Part shown: positions 24,901-37,390 of the stretch, in pieces
How the letters are laid out: every line of letters begins with the position of its first letter
How positions within the stretch are numbered: the stretch's first letter is position 1
Source: Setoptus koraiensis
Taxonomy: Eukaryota > Arthropoda
Direction of reading: 5' to 3'
Assembly (NCBI GenBank): GCA_048013815.1
Contig: CM106585.1
Location: 8,866,001 to 8,930,000, forward strand
Length of the DNA: 64,000 nt
Translations under genes and position numbers: made by a program
Notes under the pieces: model-generated
Database searches by the model: none
What the model was told of the DNA's origin: nothing
Seen by the model: the letters and a program-made list of their open reading frames with translations, nothing else

Positions 24901-27900
24901 CCCCAATGTTTGCCGGCTAACGGTGCTCGTCGGCGTTGCCAGGCGCTTTTCGGCGTTTGTGCAAGCGGGCCGCAAGTGTTTCGGCCAGATGCCAGCAAGC
25001 CAAGAGGCCATTAATACAAATGCAAATAAAGATCAAGTGCCAATTTGCATACAGCGGCCAGCGGAGACGCCAAGTGACCAGCGGCCGCCTAGCGACGGAA
25101 GCGGCCTGGCGTAAATGCCACCACCGCGCCACCCTAAATGGATCGCCTTGGAGCTGCCGTGAACATATGTTTTATATTAAATTTTATTTTGCACACTAAC
25201 AGCCAGCGTTGTCAATGACGAATCGACTGGTTTGGTCGGCAAGCCAACTCTTGATTTACGTGCAAAGTGCTCGCCCCATTGAGTGCGTGCGCGAATCGCG
25301 TTCGTTTGGGCAAATTTTCAATTTATGTTCCATTTTAATTTTGCCCAACACTCCCCAGGCCAGGTGAGAGGCTCGCCGTTTGGGGCCCGGCGGCGGCCGG
25401 CCCGTGAAGCGCTCGTGCGCGCCACTCAAATTCAATTCAGTCCGATTTGCCGAAAGGGGCCATTGTTCGTCGGGCACACTTAACAAATGGGCACACTTTG
25501 AGATACGGGATCGTTTGTGTGTTATATATTGAATTATATATTCCATTTTGGGCGCCCCGCTCAATGGCGAGTGAGCGGTTTGAGCTGTTGTCGGTCGTTG
25601 AGCCCTGGCGCGTCGGGCCGGCGACCAGATTCCGGCTGCGCCGAGAGCGAGGGGAGCGGCTCGGCGGATAGCTATGCTTTCGTCAATACAGTTTATCCGC
25701 GAACAAACAGCCAACAACAATCAAAAGCCGACCCGGCTCGGCGCTGCGACAAGTGAGATCCGCTTGGGCATTCCGGTGCGTCAGTCGGCATTACAATTGC
25801 ATCACACACATTTGCAACCTGGTGGCCGCTGGTCACCACACTGACGACCGTTTGATCGCTGGCCAACTGACCGACTGACACGGGATTGTCGGGCCATTTT
25901 TTCCGACAATTCGGTGATGCGCTCATGAGTCATGGCGCTCGTGCAACGCATTTCGGCTGGCCAGTTTCACTGTGTCAGTTTCTGGTGTCTAATTTCTGTC
26001 TCGCTCTGAATAAAAGGTTCGCGTTGAAAAAAAAAAGGCTCTCGTTGAATAAAAAGCTATCGTCGAATAAAAAGCGCCGCTGCATAAGCGAGATGTTGCG
26101 CCGCATTCGCAAACAAATCGAACGCGAATCGTTCTCTCAGTCGCCAAGAACGCCAAAAGAACGCCCGTGTGAGTGGCAAGTGTCAGAGGCTAAATTATGC
26201 AAAAAATCGCCGCTCACAGAGAAGCCGCACTCGTCATTGTCTCGCGGGCCGTCGTCTCACACGACGGGCCGCTTTGCATATCGCGCTGGCACACAAACTG
26301 ATGATACAGCCACAATGTCATACAGCCCAGATACGCGCGGCCATTTCTCCTTTGAACTGGCCAACCGTGCTTCGAACGCCGCGTTTCGAACCAGCTCTGC
26401 GAACGCTTCTCTCGGACGGGCTTCGAACGCCGAATGCAAAGCAGAGAACGGACAATGCACAACAATGCGGCACAGGCGGAGGGCGTGTCGATTGGGGCCG
26501 GCGCTTGGGCAAAGAGCGAGCATCTAGTTTGTTGTGTTTGTTGTGGGCCGCGCGCAGTGCGCCAGAAAGAATGTTCTTTGCGAATGGACGGGCGTTCTTT
26601 TCGTGTCGCGCTCATTAATTGTTGCTGTTCGCACACGTACCGCGCCACGTATGCACGTAAACAATATTTATGGACTGGCTGTTGTTGTTTCGATGAACCA
26701 ATTAGACACTCGGACACACGGCTATTCATTTGCATTGCTGAATGGCTGCCGGCCAGATTGTTGGCAGCCTCGGCTGTGTTTGTTTCGAAGCGTTCGCTCG
26801 GTTCTTTCGAAGCGTTCGCTCAGTGCTGTTCGAAGCGTTCGCTCTGTTCTTTTCGGAGCTCTGCGGCGCAGAGTTTGCGGCAACAATGATAATTATCAAT
26901 TAGAGCGGCATCTGCCATATTTACACACTCAAACACTCCGACACTCGAACGGTCAGATGCTCGCGCTTGCACGCACTCCATCGGCAGCACCGTTGGAGGT
27001 GCTAGCGGGCCGCGGCCATTTGCATCTGCCGCCGCCAGCCCGCGGTCCCAATCGAGTTGCGGGCTACCCGGCCACTCAAGCTGGCTCAATTAGCGCACGT
27101 AAACAGCTCGCCACGCCCACAGGTGAGCAGCCCGACGGGTGTTGCGCCGTGGCGGCGGCGGCGGCGGCACTTGGAGCGGCTCGGCCGGTGAGCGGATAAT
27201 AGCCGACGAGAGAGTGGCAAAAGTAACACCAAAGACGTTTTGTTTGCCGCCTCCGTGCGCCGTGTTTTGCGGTGTTGGGCACCAAAGAAACCTGTTTGAG
27301 CCGGCGCTGGGATATCTCGAACATATCTGCGAACACCAGCGAGTCGGCGCTGCAAATCGTCGGGCCAACAATCGCTGGCCAGCGCAAATTGTTGGCGGCG
27401 CGGCGCCAGCATGCGTGTACGTGGCGCTGGCGTCATTATTTGCTGCCGTTCGTGTTGGCGCAGCCTCGAGCGTTCGCTCGAATTGGCCGAATTGGCCGAA
27501 TCGGCCGAACAGCCCGGACGGTGCGAGCGCTCCGGCGGCCAGATGACATAATGCGCCGAGTGTCGCGTGCTGACGCGCCCGCCGCCACAACAAGTGGCGG
27601 CCCTCCGAAACTCGGGCAGGCGGGCGAGTGCCGAGAACGCCAGTGCGAGATTTCCGAGTTCGAGCCGGCGATAATGGTCGAGCGAGGTGAGGCGAATTTG
27701 CGAAAATTAGCACCAGTCGATTAGCCGCCAAGTGGCGGCGGACGGCGGCCGCTCCGAGGTGGTCCGCGTCGCGAATCGTGTGTGTTTTATCCAGCCATAC
27801 CTGTTCGTCGCCACTGGCCATGATAACCTGGCCATTGTGTGTGTGAGTGTGATATTTTCTCGGAAAGAGCCTTGCATCGCGCCGAGACAAGATGATTACC

Positions 27901-29864
27901 GTGATTGCATTCAATTTGCAATTCGCGATTTGCGATTCTCGGCTCGCAATTTGCAGTTGGCAATTTGCGCAACGCGACGCAGCGCAACAACCGCCATCCA
28001 ATGCCAGATATAGTTGCAGCGGGCACATATAATTGCAATGTTGCAGCAGCGGCGGCACGACTGCCAGTTTTGTCGGCCGCGCCGAGTTCGGTAGCGCTCC
28101 CACAAAAGAACAGGCCGAGAACTGCGAATTTCCAAGTTGGAAATTCGAATTTCGAGTTCGCGGCTCGAACACACGCTGACGCCCACATAGCGCACGCAGG
28201 AGATGTTTCAATTATTTGTGCTGTTGTCAGTGCGCCGAGGCGCATATCTCCGCACTCATACAACAAACAATCGAGGCACAGCCAGAGAGAATTCGCAGCC
28301 AGTTGTTATTTTTTCAATTTCCAATTCGCTTATAATGTACACTATTCATTATTGGAGAGTTGCTGTTATTATTATAATGCAGTTTTGATAATGCGCCGAC
28401 GATAATAGCCCCACACGAGAGATCAACTCATTTAAAATGTTCTTTTCGGGCTACTTCTCTCTCTCTCTCGCTTTGACCGTCTCGCTGTCGGATTGGCCGT
28501 ATTGGCGGCGGTTACTTACCTGTTAGGAGGGCCGGCAGTTCGTTCGGGTGGCGTCCGGTGGTTCGTTCGTGCAACGAGGCGAGGTTGAGCCGAGTGTTTG
28601 GTGGCGGCCGACGGTGGTGGGAATAGCGATAGAAGATAATGAGCGACACAAGAAGATTAGCCACAGAAATTTCTTGATCAGCGAATTAGCGCGACGGAGA
28701 TGCGAGCCAGAATTAGATGCGGAATACGAGATGCGAGATGCGAAATAAGCAGCGCGAAATACGCATCACGAAAAACGAAGTACGAAATAGCAAGTACGAA
28801 ACACGGAGCAAGAAATTAACCGAGACGAAACAGTATTTTTGAAGCGGGCAATACCAAATATAGGGCGACCGCAGCGCCAGATATTCCTCTGTGCAGTGGC
28901 CAGACAGAGCGAGAGAGAGAGAGAGAGAGAGAGAGTTGGCCAACAGGAGATGCCAAAAGATGCAAATGAGCGGCCAGCGAGGTGGCAAAAATGAAAATGG
29001 TCGGGGTCATTGTTTTTTTCAAGGCTCTCTTAGGCAAGAACAAGTGGTGGCCAGCCGCTGGCAGCACTTGCGCCGACCGCCGCATGACTGGCAAGCGAGC
29101 AATAATAAGCGGGCCAAATAATGAAAAAAAGATACTCTTCTCTGTTCGCTTGCGAGCGGTTTGATATTTCTGGCCGATTGGATGGAAATTTGGCCGATTG
29201 GACTCGTCCGAAGCTGCGGCCACTCACAGTTGGCTGGCTGGCTGGCTGGCTTGCCCGAAATAGAAGAGAATCCTTTCTAACAGGCACAACAATGGACTCA
29301 ATCAATCATCGATTTGTTACGTAACAACACACAGTGCCATTGAGCCACCAATAATCCATCATGATCCATCTCTATTGTTGCAGGCATTGTTGTTGTTGTT
29401 GGGGCTGTTGTTGGGGCTGTTGTTGGCGCTGTTGCTGCTGTTGACGATGCAGATGCCGATGCTGATGCAATCACTTTGAGCGTGAAACAACAACAACAGC
29501 GACAACAACAACAGCGACAACAACAACAACGGCAACGGCAACAGCCAAAAGACAATGGACAAAAACAATGAGAACTCTTCGGACACAAAACGCTCGGCCA
29601 ACGGCCCGCCAGACATTGAGCCACAGACGGTGAGCCAAGGATGGTTAAAGATAGGTAGACAACGGTCCACATCGAATGGATGCCAGCCGGCTGGCCAATC
29701 GGCGCTGTCGATCGGTCCTGATGAACTTATGATGATATTGCGCAACACACAGATATTACGCAAACTAGCGTTACGCAAGTTTGCCAAGTGGCCAGTTTTT
29801 AGCGAGCTGCCGCTTGTGTGTCTCGCGCGTCAAGGTGAGCTGCCATTCTTTCCAACAGTCTGGC

Positions 29865-29902
<38 letters not shown>

Positions 29903-32900
29903 CACACACACGAGCCACTGAGAGAGAAAACAAAAGAGAGAGAGAGCCAATTATTGGACAAATGATTAATTGACCCATGTTGACTTTTCACACACACACA
30001 CACTCACGCAGCATTATGCAAGTAGGCAAACAAGGAATAAGTTGGGTAAACACTGTTTGTCTCAGGTAAGAGTCTCACAGTACGAGAGAGAAAGAGAGCG
30101 AAGATCCCATTTGGCGCTTCTTCGCCAAACACTCTCGGCACTAACACTTCTCCGCCGGCAAACACTTCTCGGCCGGCCCGAGCCATTAGTCACGCCCACG
30201 CGATTACGCAACTACACCGTACACATTATAACATTTGTTTTGCCAGTCAATTTGTCGCTTTCTCACATGTCGCTTCTGGCGACTCGCTTCTCGCTTTCGC
30301 GACTTGCTTTCGGGTCTCGCTTTCGCGTCTCGCGTCTCGCGTCTCGCTTCTCGCTTTTGCGTCTCGCGGGCCCGTTTCCGGTTCGGCTCTGTCGCTGGCC
30401 GATGCGGTGTGACGGCGATAGTCGCCAGCCAGCCAGCCAGCCAAACAACAAAGAAAAGGAACAGTTCGGACTGGAACCTCGGGGCCATTAATTGGCAATC
30501 GGCAAACATCGTCGACAGCGAGCATGGCGAAAATGATCAAGTTTCACACTGTGCGCTGTTTTGTTTGCCAACAAATTAACAGACTTGTCCGTGTCGTTAG
30601 TGTCGACGCCGGTGTGTTGCCGGTGTTGTAATGTCGGTGTAAAACATGGCTCTCTCTCTCGCTCGTTGTCCGCTCTCGTTGTCTGCCAGCGACCGAAGAA
30701 TAAAACATACGGAAAATAAAAAATCGATCACGGACTTAAGAGGATTAGCGAACGCATGAGGTAAACAGAATGGCGATGTCGCCCTCTGACTTTCGCACAA
30801 CGTTAACTTTAAACTCTAAAGTTTAGAGCCAATTCGACAAGTTGGGATCGCGTTCCGCCGCCAGGTCGGCGGTCGATGGACGAACGTTCGAATTGTCGAA
30901 TTGTCGAATCGTCGAACCTTCGAACGGTCGGAACGTCGAATCGGCGAATCGTTCGGAACGAGCCAGCGAGAGAACACACGACAATAACAACAACAATGGC
31001 ACGTTCACATATGGACATTTCTCATTTTAAAACAGCTACCTAGTCAAATAAGCATGATTAATCGCCAGCCAGCTAATGGCTGCCTGTCTAGCCGCCAGTA
31101 AGCCAGTCGGCCGACTGGCCAAAGATGAGATTACATCACACAGGTGAGATAACACACAATTACAAATAATCCCTCTTAGGCTCGCACATTGGTGGCTTTC
31201 GCCCGGCCGCCAGGGGGCGCACAATGATGTGTATATTGCGTGCCTCAATTAACTGCAACCCGCAGTCGATACGAGTCGTCGGCGGCCATTATGTGAGCCA
31301 TAGCAAGCCATTGGCAGTATGCAAGCTCGGCTCGCTCGACACTTGCAACTCGCGATAGTCACAAGTGCAAAAGTTACCAGTGCGATGGCTGAAAGTGCAA
31401 AAATCAATGCAATTACCCGAATTGGTCGTCGATTGGATCGCGATGAACCTGTTGACGACGCGACAAGAGGGCGCGAATCGAGGCGCCGCCGACGCCCGAA
31501 AATGGCGACTCGCTTTCGCTCGTTATCGGCAAAATTATCTGGCACTTTCGCTAGCTATTTTGGTGGAAATCGTTTAGTTTAATACATACAATACATAATC
31601 TGACAAGTGTGAGTTGTCCGCTTGGTGCGTGTGTGCGTGCCCGTCACCGTACCGCGCCGACCGGATAGTTTGCAATCACCGAAACCTGTCGAAATGTGCG
31701 CCGAAAATCACCAAAAACACGCCGAAAATCGCCGAAATCACGCCGAAAATCGCCGAAATCACGCCGAAAATCAGCGAAATCACGCCGAGAATCGCATCAC
31801 AGTTGCAGCCGGCCCAGGTAGTTGTTGTACACGCTGCCCAGGTACAGGTATCGCTTGAAGGCGCCCTCTGCGGGCGCCCGACCGTCGATTGAGCCGTTGT
31901 TGCCGGTCCGAGTTTGTCCGCTGTTGTTGCTGTTGTTGCTGTGACGGTTCAAGTGCAGCGCGTTGCCGGGCAACAGTATCTCGCGGGCCTCGCTCACCAA
32001 TTTGAATTTCGAATTGAAACTGGGCGATTGCAACGAGCGCAATATGTTGCCCTTCGAGTCGTATTGCACCACTATCCCGTGCCAGCACACCGGGTCAATG
32101 GAGAGCCACACGAAGCGTAGGGCGTGCCCGTAGTCGCGCACCCGGGCCGATTTCAGCACCCGGGCCCCGATGAATTCGGTCAGGCGGCCCAGCATGGTGA
32201 CCGTGTTGACATAGAGACGGGTGAAAATTTCGTGCCTCATCACGAACTCTGACACATCCAGCCACGGGTTGGCGCCCACCGCACAAGCGCACGCTACCCA
32301 GTAGGTTTCGCGGTCGCGGTCCGCGCCCCGTTTAATGTTGTCCGGGCGGCCGGGTACGCGCGCCCAGTGCTCGCTGGAGCCGGCGCGCGGTCCGTTAACG
32401 TAATATTTGAGTATGCGTCCGTGGCCTAAATCACTTATGAGCAGGGCCTGTTTGTCGTCCATCAGCTCTAAACCGTTTGGAAAATACAGCTGCCTGTGGT
32501 CGTATGTGGGCGCGGCGCCGCCGTCGCCGCCCATGTAGCCCGTTGTCGGGTAGCCTGTCGGGTAGCGCACCGGTGTCACCGATTCTAGTGCGGTCAAGTG
32601 TTGCGCTTTGGTGTCGTAGCGCAACAGCCGGCCCGTTTCGTCGTGCTCGACGAGCAAAAAGGTGAGTTCGCGCAGGCCCCACTTTACGCTGCAGTCCGTC
32701 ATGTAAATAACGTCGCCCCCGTTGACGCCGGCCCGCCAATCGACCGCGAGATCGTCGGCAAACACTATTTTGGGCTGCTGCGTATGGCTAAGCGATTTGT
32801 GATTCCGATTAGAGTCAATCAGCAGCGTTGCCTGTCTCATGGGCACATTGGGGTCGCCGGCGCGAGGCTTGAGCCCGATCGGGGCCGCGTCCAGATCGAG

Positions 32901-35900
32901 CAGAGTGTCTAGCAAGGGGGCGAAGCTGTTGCCGTAGTTGGCCTCGTCGAGGAAGCCCGCGGACGGGTCGCCGCGGTCCGCTTGCGTCAGGTCGACTAAG
33001 AAGAGCCCGTTGAACGGATCCACAACGTACAGGTAGCTCTCGTCTGGCGACAATCGTATGCCTAGCGGTCGCGAGCAGCGCGAAAGTCTTATTTTCTCGG
33101 GCAAATATCTGGCTTGCTGGCCGTACAATCTGACGTCTTTATCACAGTAGTGGAATTGGGGCCGCTCGTCCAATGAATCGCCGCTCACTGACGCAACAAA
33201 TCCGTGCTGCCTTGTTATCAGTGTGGTGTCGGTCAAAAAATGATCGCTCTCATTGGCGCCGTACAGTGTCGATTTGGCATTTAATAGGGCCACTTTTGTG
33301 TACGAGTCCCGGCGCGTATCCACGTACAGTATAAAGCCGCCCTCGACGCCCGTGTAGAAATTTCCGCGCGAATCGAGCGCGCTCGCCTCGGGAGCCCGCA
33401 AGCGATCCTCAAACAAAACCTGGGCCCCGTCCAGCTCGTTGTTGACGGCGAGCGGCCCGACGAAGGCCAGCCGGTCGATGGGATGTGGCGACGCAACGGG
33501 ATCCACGCCCGGCTCGGGCAGATAATATATGAGCGACAGTATGGCGACGTTGCCCAAAAAGAACCAGGTGAGCCTGCGCACCGCTCTGAAGCGCTGCGGC
33601 AATTGTTGTTGGCGGCGCAAATGTTGCTGCTGGCGGCTGAGAATGGCTTGCTGTTGTCGCATCGATGCTGGCCCCACATTTGAACTCGAATCCGAACTGC
33701 CTGCGCTCGATGTGGTGCGATACTGGTCATAGTACGGCTGCTCGTTGCTGTCTGTTTCCGGTGGCGGCGCGCTCGCCAAAACCGGCCGGCCGTCGCTGTG
33801 ATTTCTGGACATTCTGTGTGGCTTTTTTTCTGGCAAATGTCGCTGAAAGTTTTGTGTCTGTTTGTTCGTGATCGCTGCACTACTTTTGTGTGTGTGTTTG
33901 TCGAAATTTGTCGTTGTTGTCGAAATTTGTCGTTGTTGGCTCTTATCGTTGTTTCGCACTCGACGGAACTCGCCGTGCCCGAGCTCCTCTAATGCGGCTC
34001 TAACGCGGCTCTAACGCGGCTCTAACGCGGCTCTAACGCGGCTCTAATGCGGCTCTAATGCGAGTGCGCTCGACTGAGCTGAAAATTTGTTTGCGAAAAA
34101 AGAAAGAATTTCTTTCACTTTGTCGAGATTTTCGTGTGCACTTTTCAACGGGCCAGTGTGGCCATACTGTCAATACGGTGTGTGTGTGTGTGTGTGTGTT
34201 GTGCGGCCAACTGTCAAACAAACTGTCTGCGCAAAAATGATAACTGTCGCCGGCCTATCTCGCTGGGCGATCTCTTGCGCAACAATGAAAGAAATTGGCG
34301 TAAGTCGGCCACTGGACGCGGCTTATCTGAGCTGCATCTCGGCGACGAATGGTTCTTTAGCGAAATCTTTCTCTCTTTGCAGCGTTTTCTACCGTTTGTT
34401 TTGCGACGTTTGTTTGCTGTTCGCTTGTTTGCTCGCGTCCCGCGCGCGCGCGCGTTGTTTATACGGTGTGGGCGTGAATTGGAAATTTTCAATTTCAATT
34501 CCAATTCCAATTTCGAATCCGATTTCAACAGTGAGCGAGAGTGGGCTCTGTCGCTGCCGATTGTGTCACACTGGCCACCGTCGGGTCGACGGATGAAGTT
34601 GTTTGCCGACAACAATAACAACAATGCCAACAACAACCGCCAACAGGTGAACGAACGTCGCTGGTGTAAGTCGGCGAATGGGCGCTACAATTGGCGCCTT
34701 TGTTTCTTGTCGTTGTTGTTGCTGTTGTTGCTGTTGTGCGACGGCAAGTGCGGAGAGGCAAACAATGGCGACCGCACTAAATGGCGATAAGTGGCCACGA
34801 TGACTCAAACTCGTATCTTTCTTTTTTGATTTTCGAATTCATTATTCTTCGAAAAACACTAACCACTCTCACTGTTCGTGTCAACTTGAAATTGTTGCTT
34901 GCTGGCCTGTGTTTCGGACAATCGCATGTATACGAAAATGTGCTCGCCACTGTGATTAGTGGACAGTTTGTTGGTGCTGTCGAAAGTGCTGCCGCTGACC
35001 GGCGTTGTTGTGTTCTTTACTTGCCTTAGTGGTTGCTCGTTCGCGTTGCCTGCTTGACAAGACTGTGTTCATTTAAATAACATTTGTTCGTTGTGTTGAT
35101 CTATCTAACCGACAACTGGCATCGAAAGTGTCGGTCCTACGCAATGAAAATGCCACTTTTCACTCATTTTGTGCAACACAGCAAGCGCATTCTCTAATTG
35201 GCCGCAAACCTCCATTCAATTGTGTGTAATGAGCGAGCAGGTTTTCGCTAAACAAGCCAGCGAAGGCAAGACTGACACGAGCATTTCGACGAAGCCAACA
35301 AACAGTTGACAGATTGGCTGGCTGGATGCAGAACTTGGCAGGCACAACAGAGCGCGAGTACGAGTGGGCTCGTTTGCGGCGCACCGAAAGTTTTCGCTCT
35401 TGCCTGAGAGTCTTGGGCCTTTCCGAAAACATTCGAGAACATTCGAAAACGTTCGAAAACGTTCGAAAACATTCGCGAGCGTTCGAAAACATTTGCGAAC
35501 GTTCGAACACAGCCGAGAACGTTCGAAAACGGCCGAGAACGCTGGCAGGCGTCGAAAGTCGCTCGCTTTCGTGTCTCGCAACAACGAGTTGACAGACAAC
35601 AGAGCGGGCCCGGCAGAGATAAACGCCCGACAGACAGTGACAGCGGATCGTTGTTGATCGGACTCATTTTTTCGGTCGAATCGCAACGTCGCTTGAGATC
35701 GGTTCGGTTCGGTTCAACCTGTGAGCTCGCTGACAGCCCATCTGCGCAACGGGCCATCGTCGATACAAATAGGCTACAAATAGGCGGTTGGCATCAATAA
35801 GTGGGGGAGATATTTTCAGCCACAAGCCGAGGCGAGAGCCGAAGGTGCTCAAGGTGGACCACTTGCACTTGCCGGCAACTCGATACTGCGCACGGCTGAC

Positions 35901-37346
35901 AGTGTATTTCGAAACGAAACAAAATGTCGCGCCGGCTATGCTGTGACCGGCAACGATAATTGGATTATTTGTTGGCCAAAAATGAACAGCAGCAGCAGCA
36001 GCGAGCCAGGCTACGAATTTGTAGCTAATTTGAGCCACAAATAAGCCAGCTATTGAACTTGACCTCTGGCTGTTGTCGTGCGAGCCGTTGTCAGACAGCG
36101 CAACAGCGCCAGAGTTAAGCAATGCCAGAGAACAACGGTGTCAGAAAACAACAACTGCACCGAACAATGCATTAAGGAAATTAAACGACTCGAAACGAAA
36201 TTAAATAGGCTAACACGACCAAGACAATTAGGACAATTAGTGTTAGGTGTGGCCGGCCGGCAGGCGCAAATATCCACTAATCCCTGAGCTTGTGCCTTAC
36301 CGTAATTCGACAGCCGACAGCGGCGAGACAGGCTGACTGAACAATTGTGAGTTTGTGCCCGAGTCGGCCACTTGTTGGCGCACCAGCAAGCCGCACAACT
36401 GTCTTGCACATTTGCAACAATGCCAGCCCGGCCAGCTCACCTGTGCTCACCTGTGCTCGCCTGTGCTGGGTGCCCGGGCACAGGTGAGCGGAGTTGGTTA
36501 GACACTGTGGCAACTGTTTCGAATTGTTCGAATCGTTCGGATAGCTCGAGTCGTTCGAATCGGCCGAACGGGCCAAATCGGAAGCCCGAGCGGCGGCGCG
36601 GCTGTTGTCGCCGTTTGGCTGTCAGATTAGGTTATTTCCACTAATAACAAGTGCGAGCTTTAAAAGTGCCGTGCCAATCAAACGCCACAAGGTAGCCATC
36701 AAGGGCACGGCGCTGGCGACGGCAACTTCGGCCACGGCAACACTCGAGAGTGGCCATTCGAGACGACGGCAGCGCCAGCGACAGAGCGATAAAGATTATT
36801 ATTGTGATTATGATTTGCTGCTCAAATTTATGATGTGCGCCTCGCTCGAAACCGCACACAAATCGCCATCAACATCAACAACAACATCAACGGCAACGGC
36901 AACGGCAACATCAACGGCAACAGCAACAGCTCCAAACAACAACAACACAAACATCAGCAGCAACAGGTGTAATGGTCAAGCGAGCCAAGCGGAGTCAACG
37001 TTGCACTTGCTCACCTGTTGCCGGTCGCTGGTTGCACGGCCGAGCAAGTGTCTCGAGTGACAGAGCGAGCGCAGTCGGCAGTTTGCAGTCAACAGTTCGC
37101 AGTCAACAGTTTGCTGTTTGCAGTGGCCAGTCGGCCGGCAGCGGCCGCCGGTCGGCAGCAGTTTAAATGAGCCGGCCAGCGGACAAGTTCTCACCTTGAG
37201 CGCCGGCCCGGCCATGGAGCGGCCATCGGAGCGGCCATCGGAGCGGCCATTGTGCGCCGGCCGATCCGATGACGCAACAGAGGACGCTGCATGTCAGAGC
37301 GGGCACGATTCGCTGTCGCTGTCGTTGGTGCTGCCGTTGTTATGAA

Positions 37347-37390
<44 letters not shown>

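Larger units (their letters stand above)
23441..31796 (-). other. Ephrin intron 1, middle part (noncoding)
   Basis: No gene was recognised. GC-rich sequence resumes after the receptor cluster. It contains several GGGGCCCC octamers (23721, 24006, 24267), a triple GATA site, GTTCGAAGCGTTCGCTC repeats (about 26785-26850), cryptic TTTGCAATTCGCGA-like repeats (about 27905-27975), a 21-bp palindrome, GA and CA microsatellites, TCTCGCTTTCGCG repeats (about 30280-30365) and GTCGAAT repeats (about 30890-30955). Long open frames on both strands around 26.5-28.2 kb are compositional, with no family resemblance and no ATG-plus-splice logic. Confidence 0.65.

Noticed and set aside
25886-27199. Overlapping open frames around 26-27 kb on the plus strand
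   Set aside because: They are low-complexity, repeat-derived sequences (GTTCGAAGCG units) with no splice logic or family resemblance.
27090-28211. Long open frame (minus) of about 373 codons
   Set aside because: It is Ala/Arg/Leu-rich, overlaps equally long frames on the other strand, resembles no family, and starts at a non-ATG codon. It is driven by GC-rich repeats.
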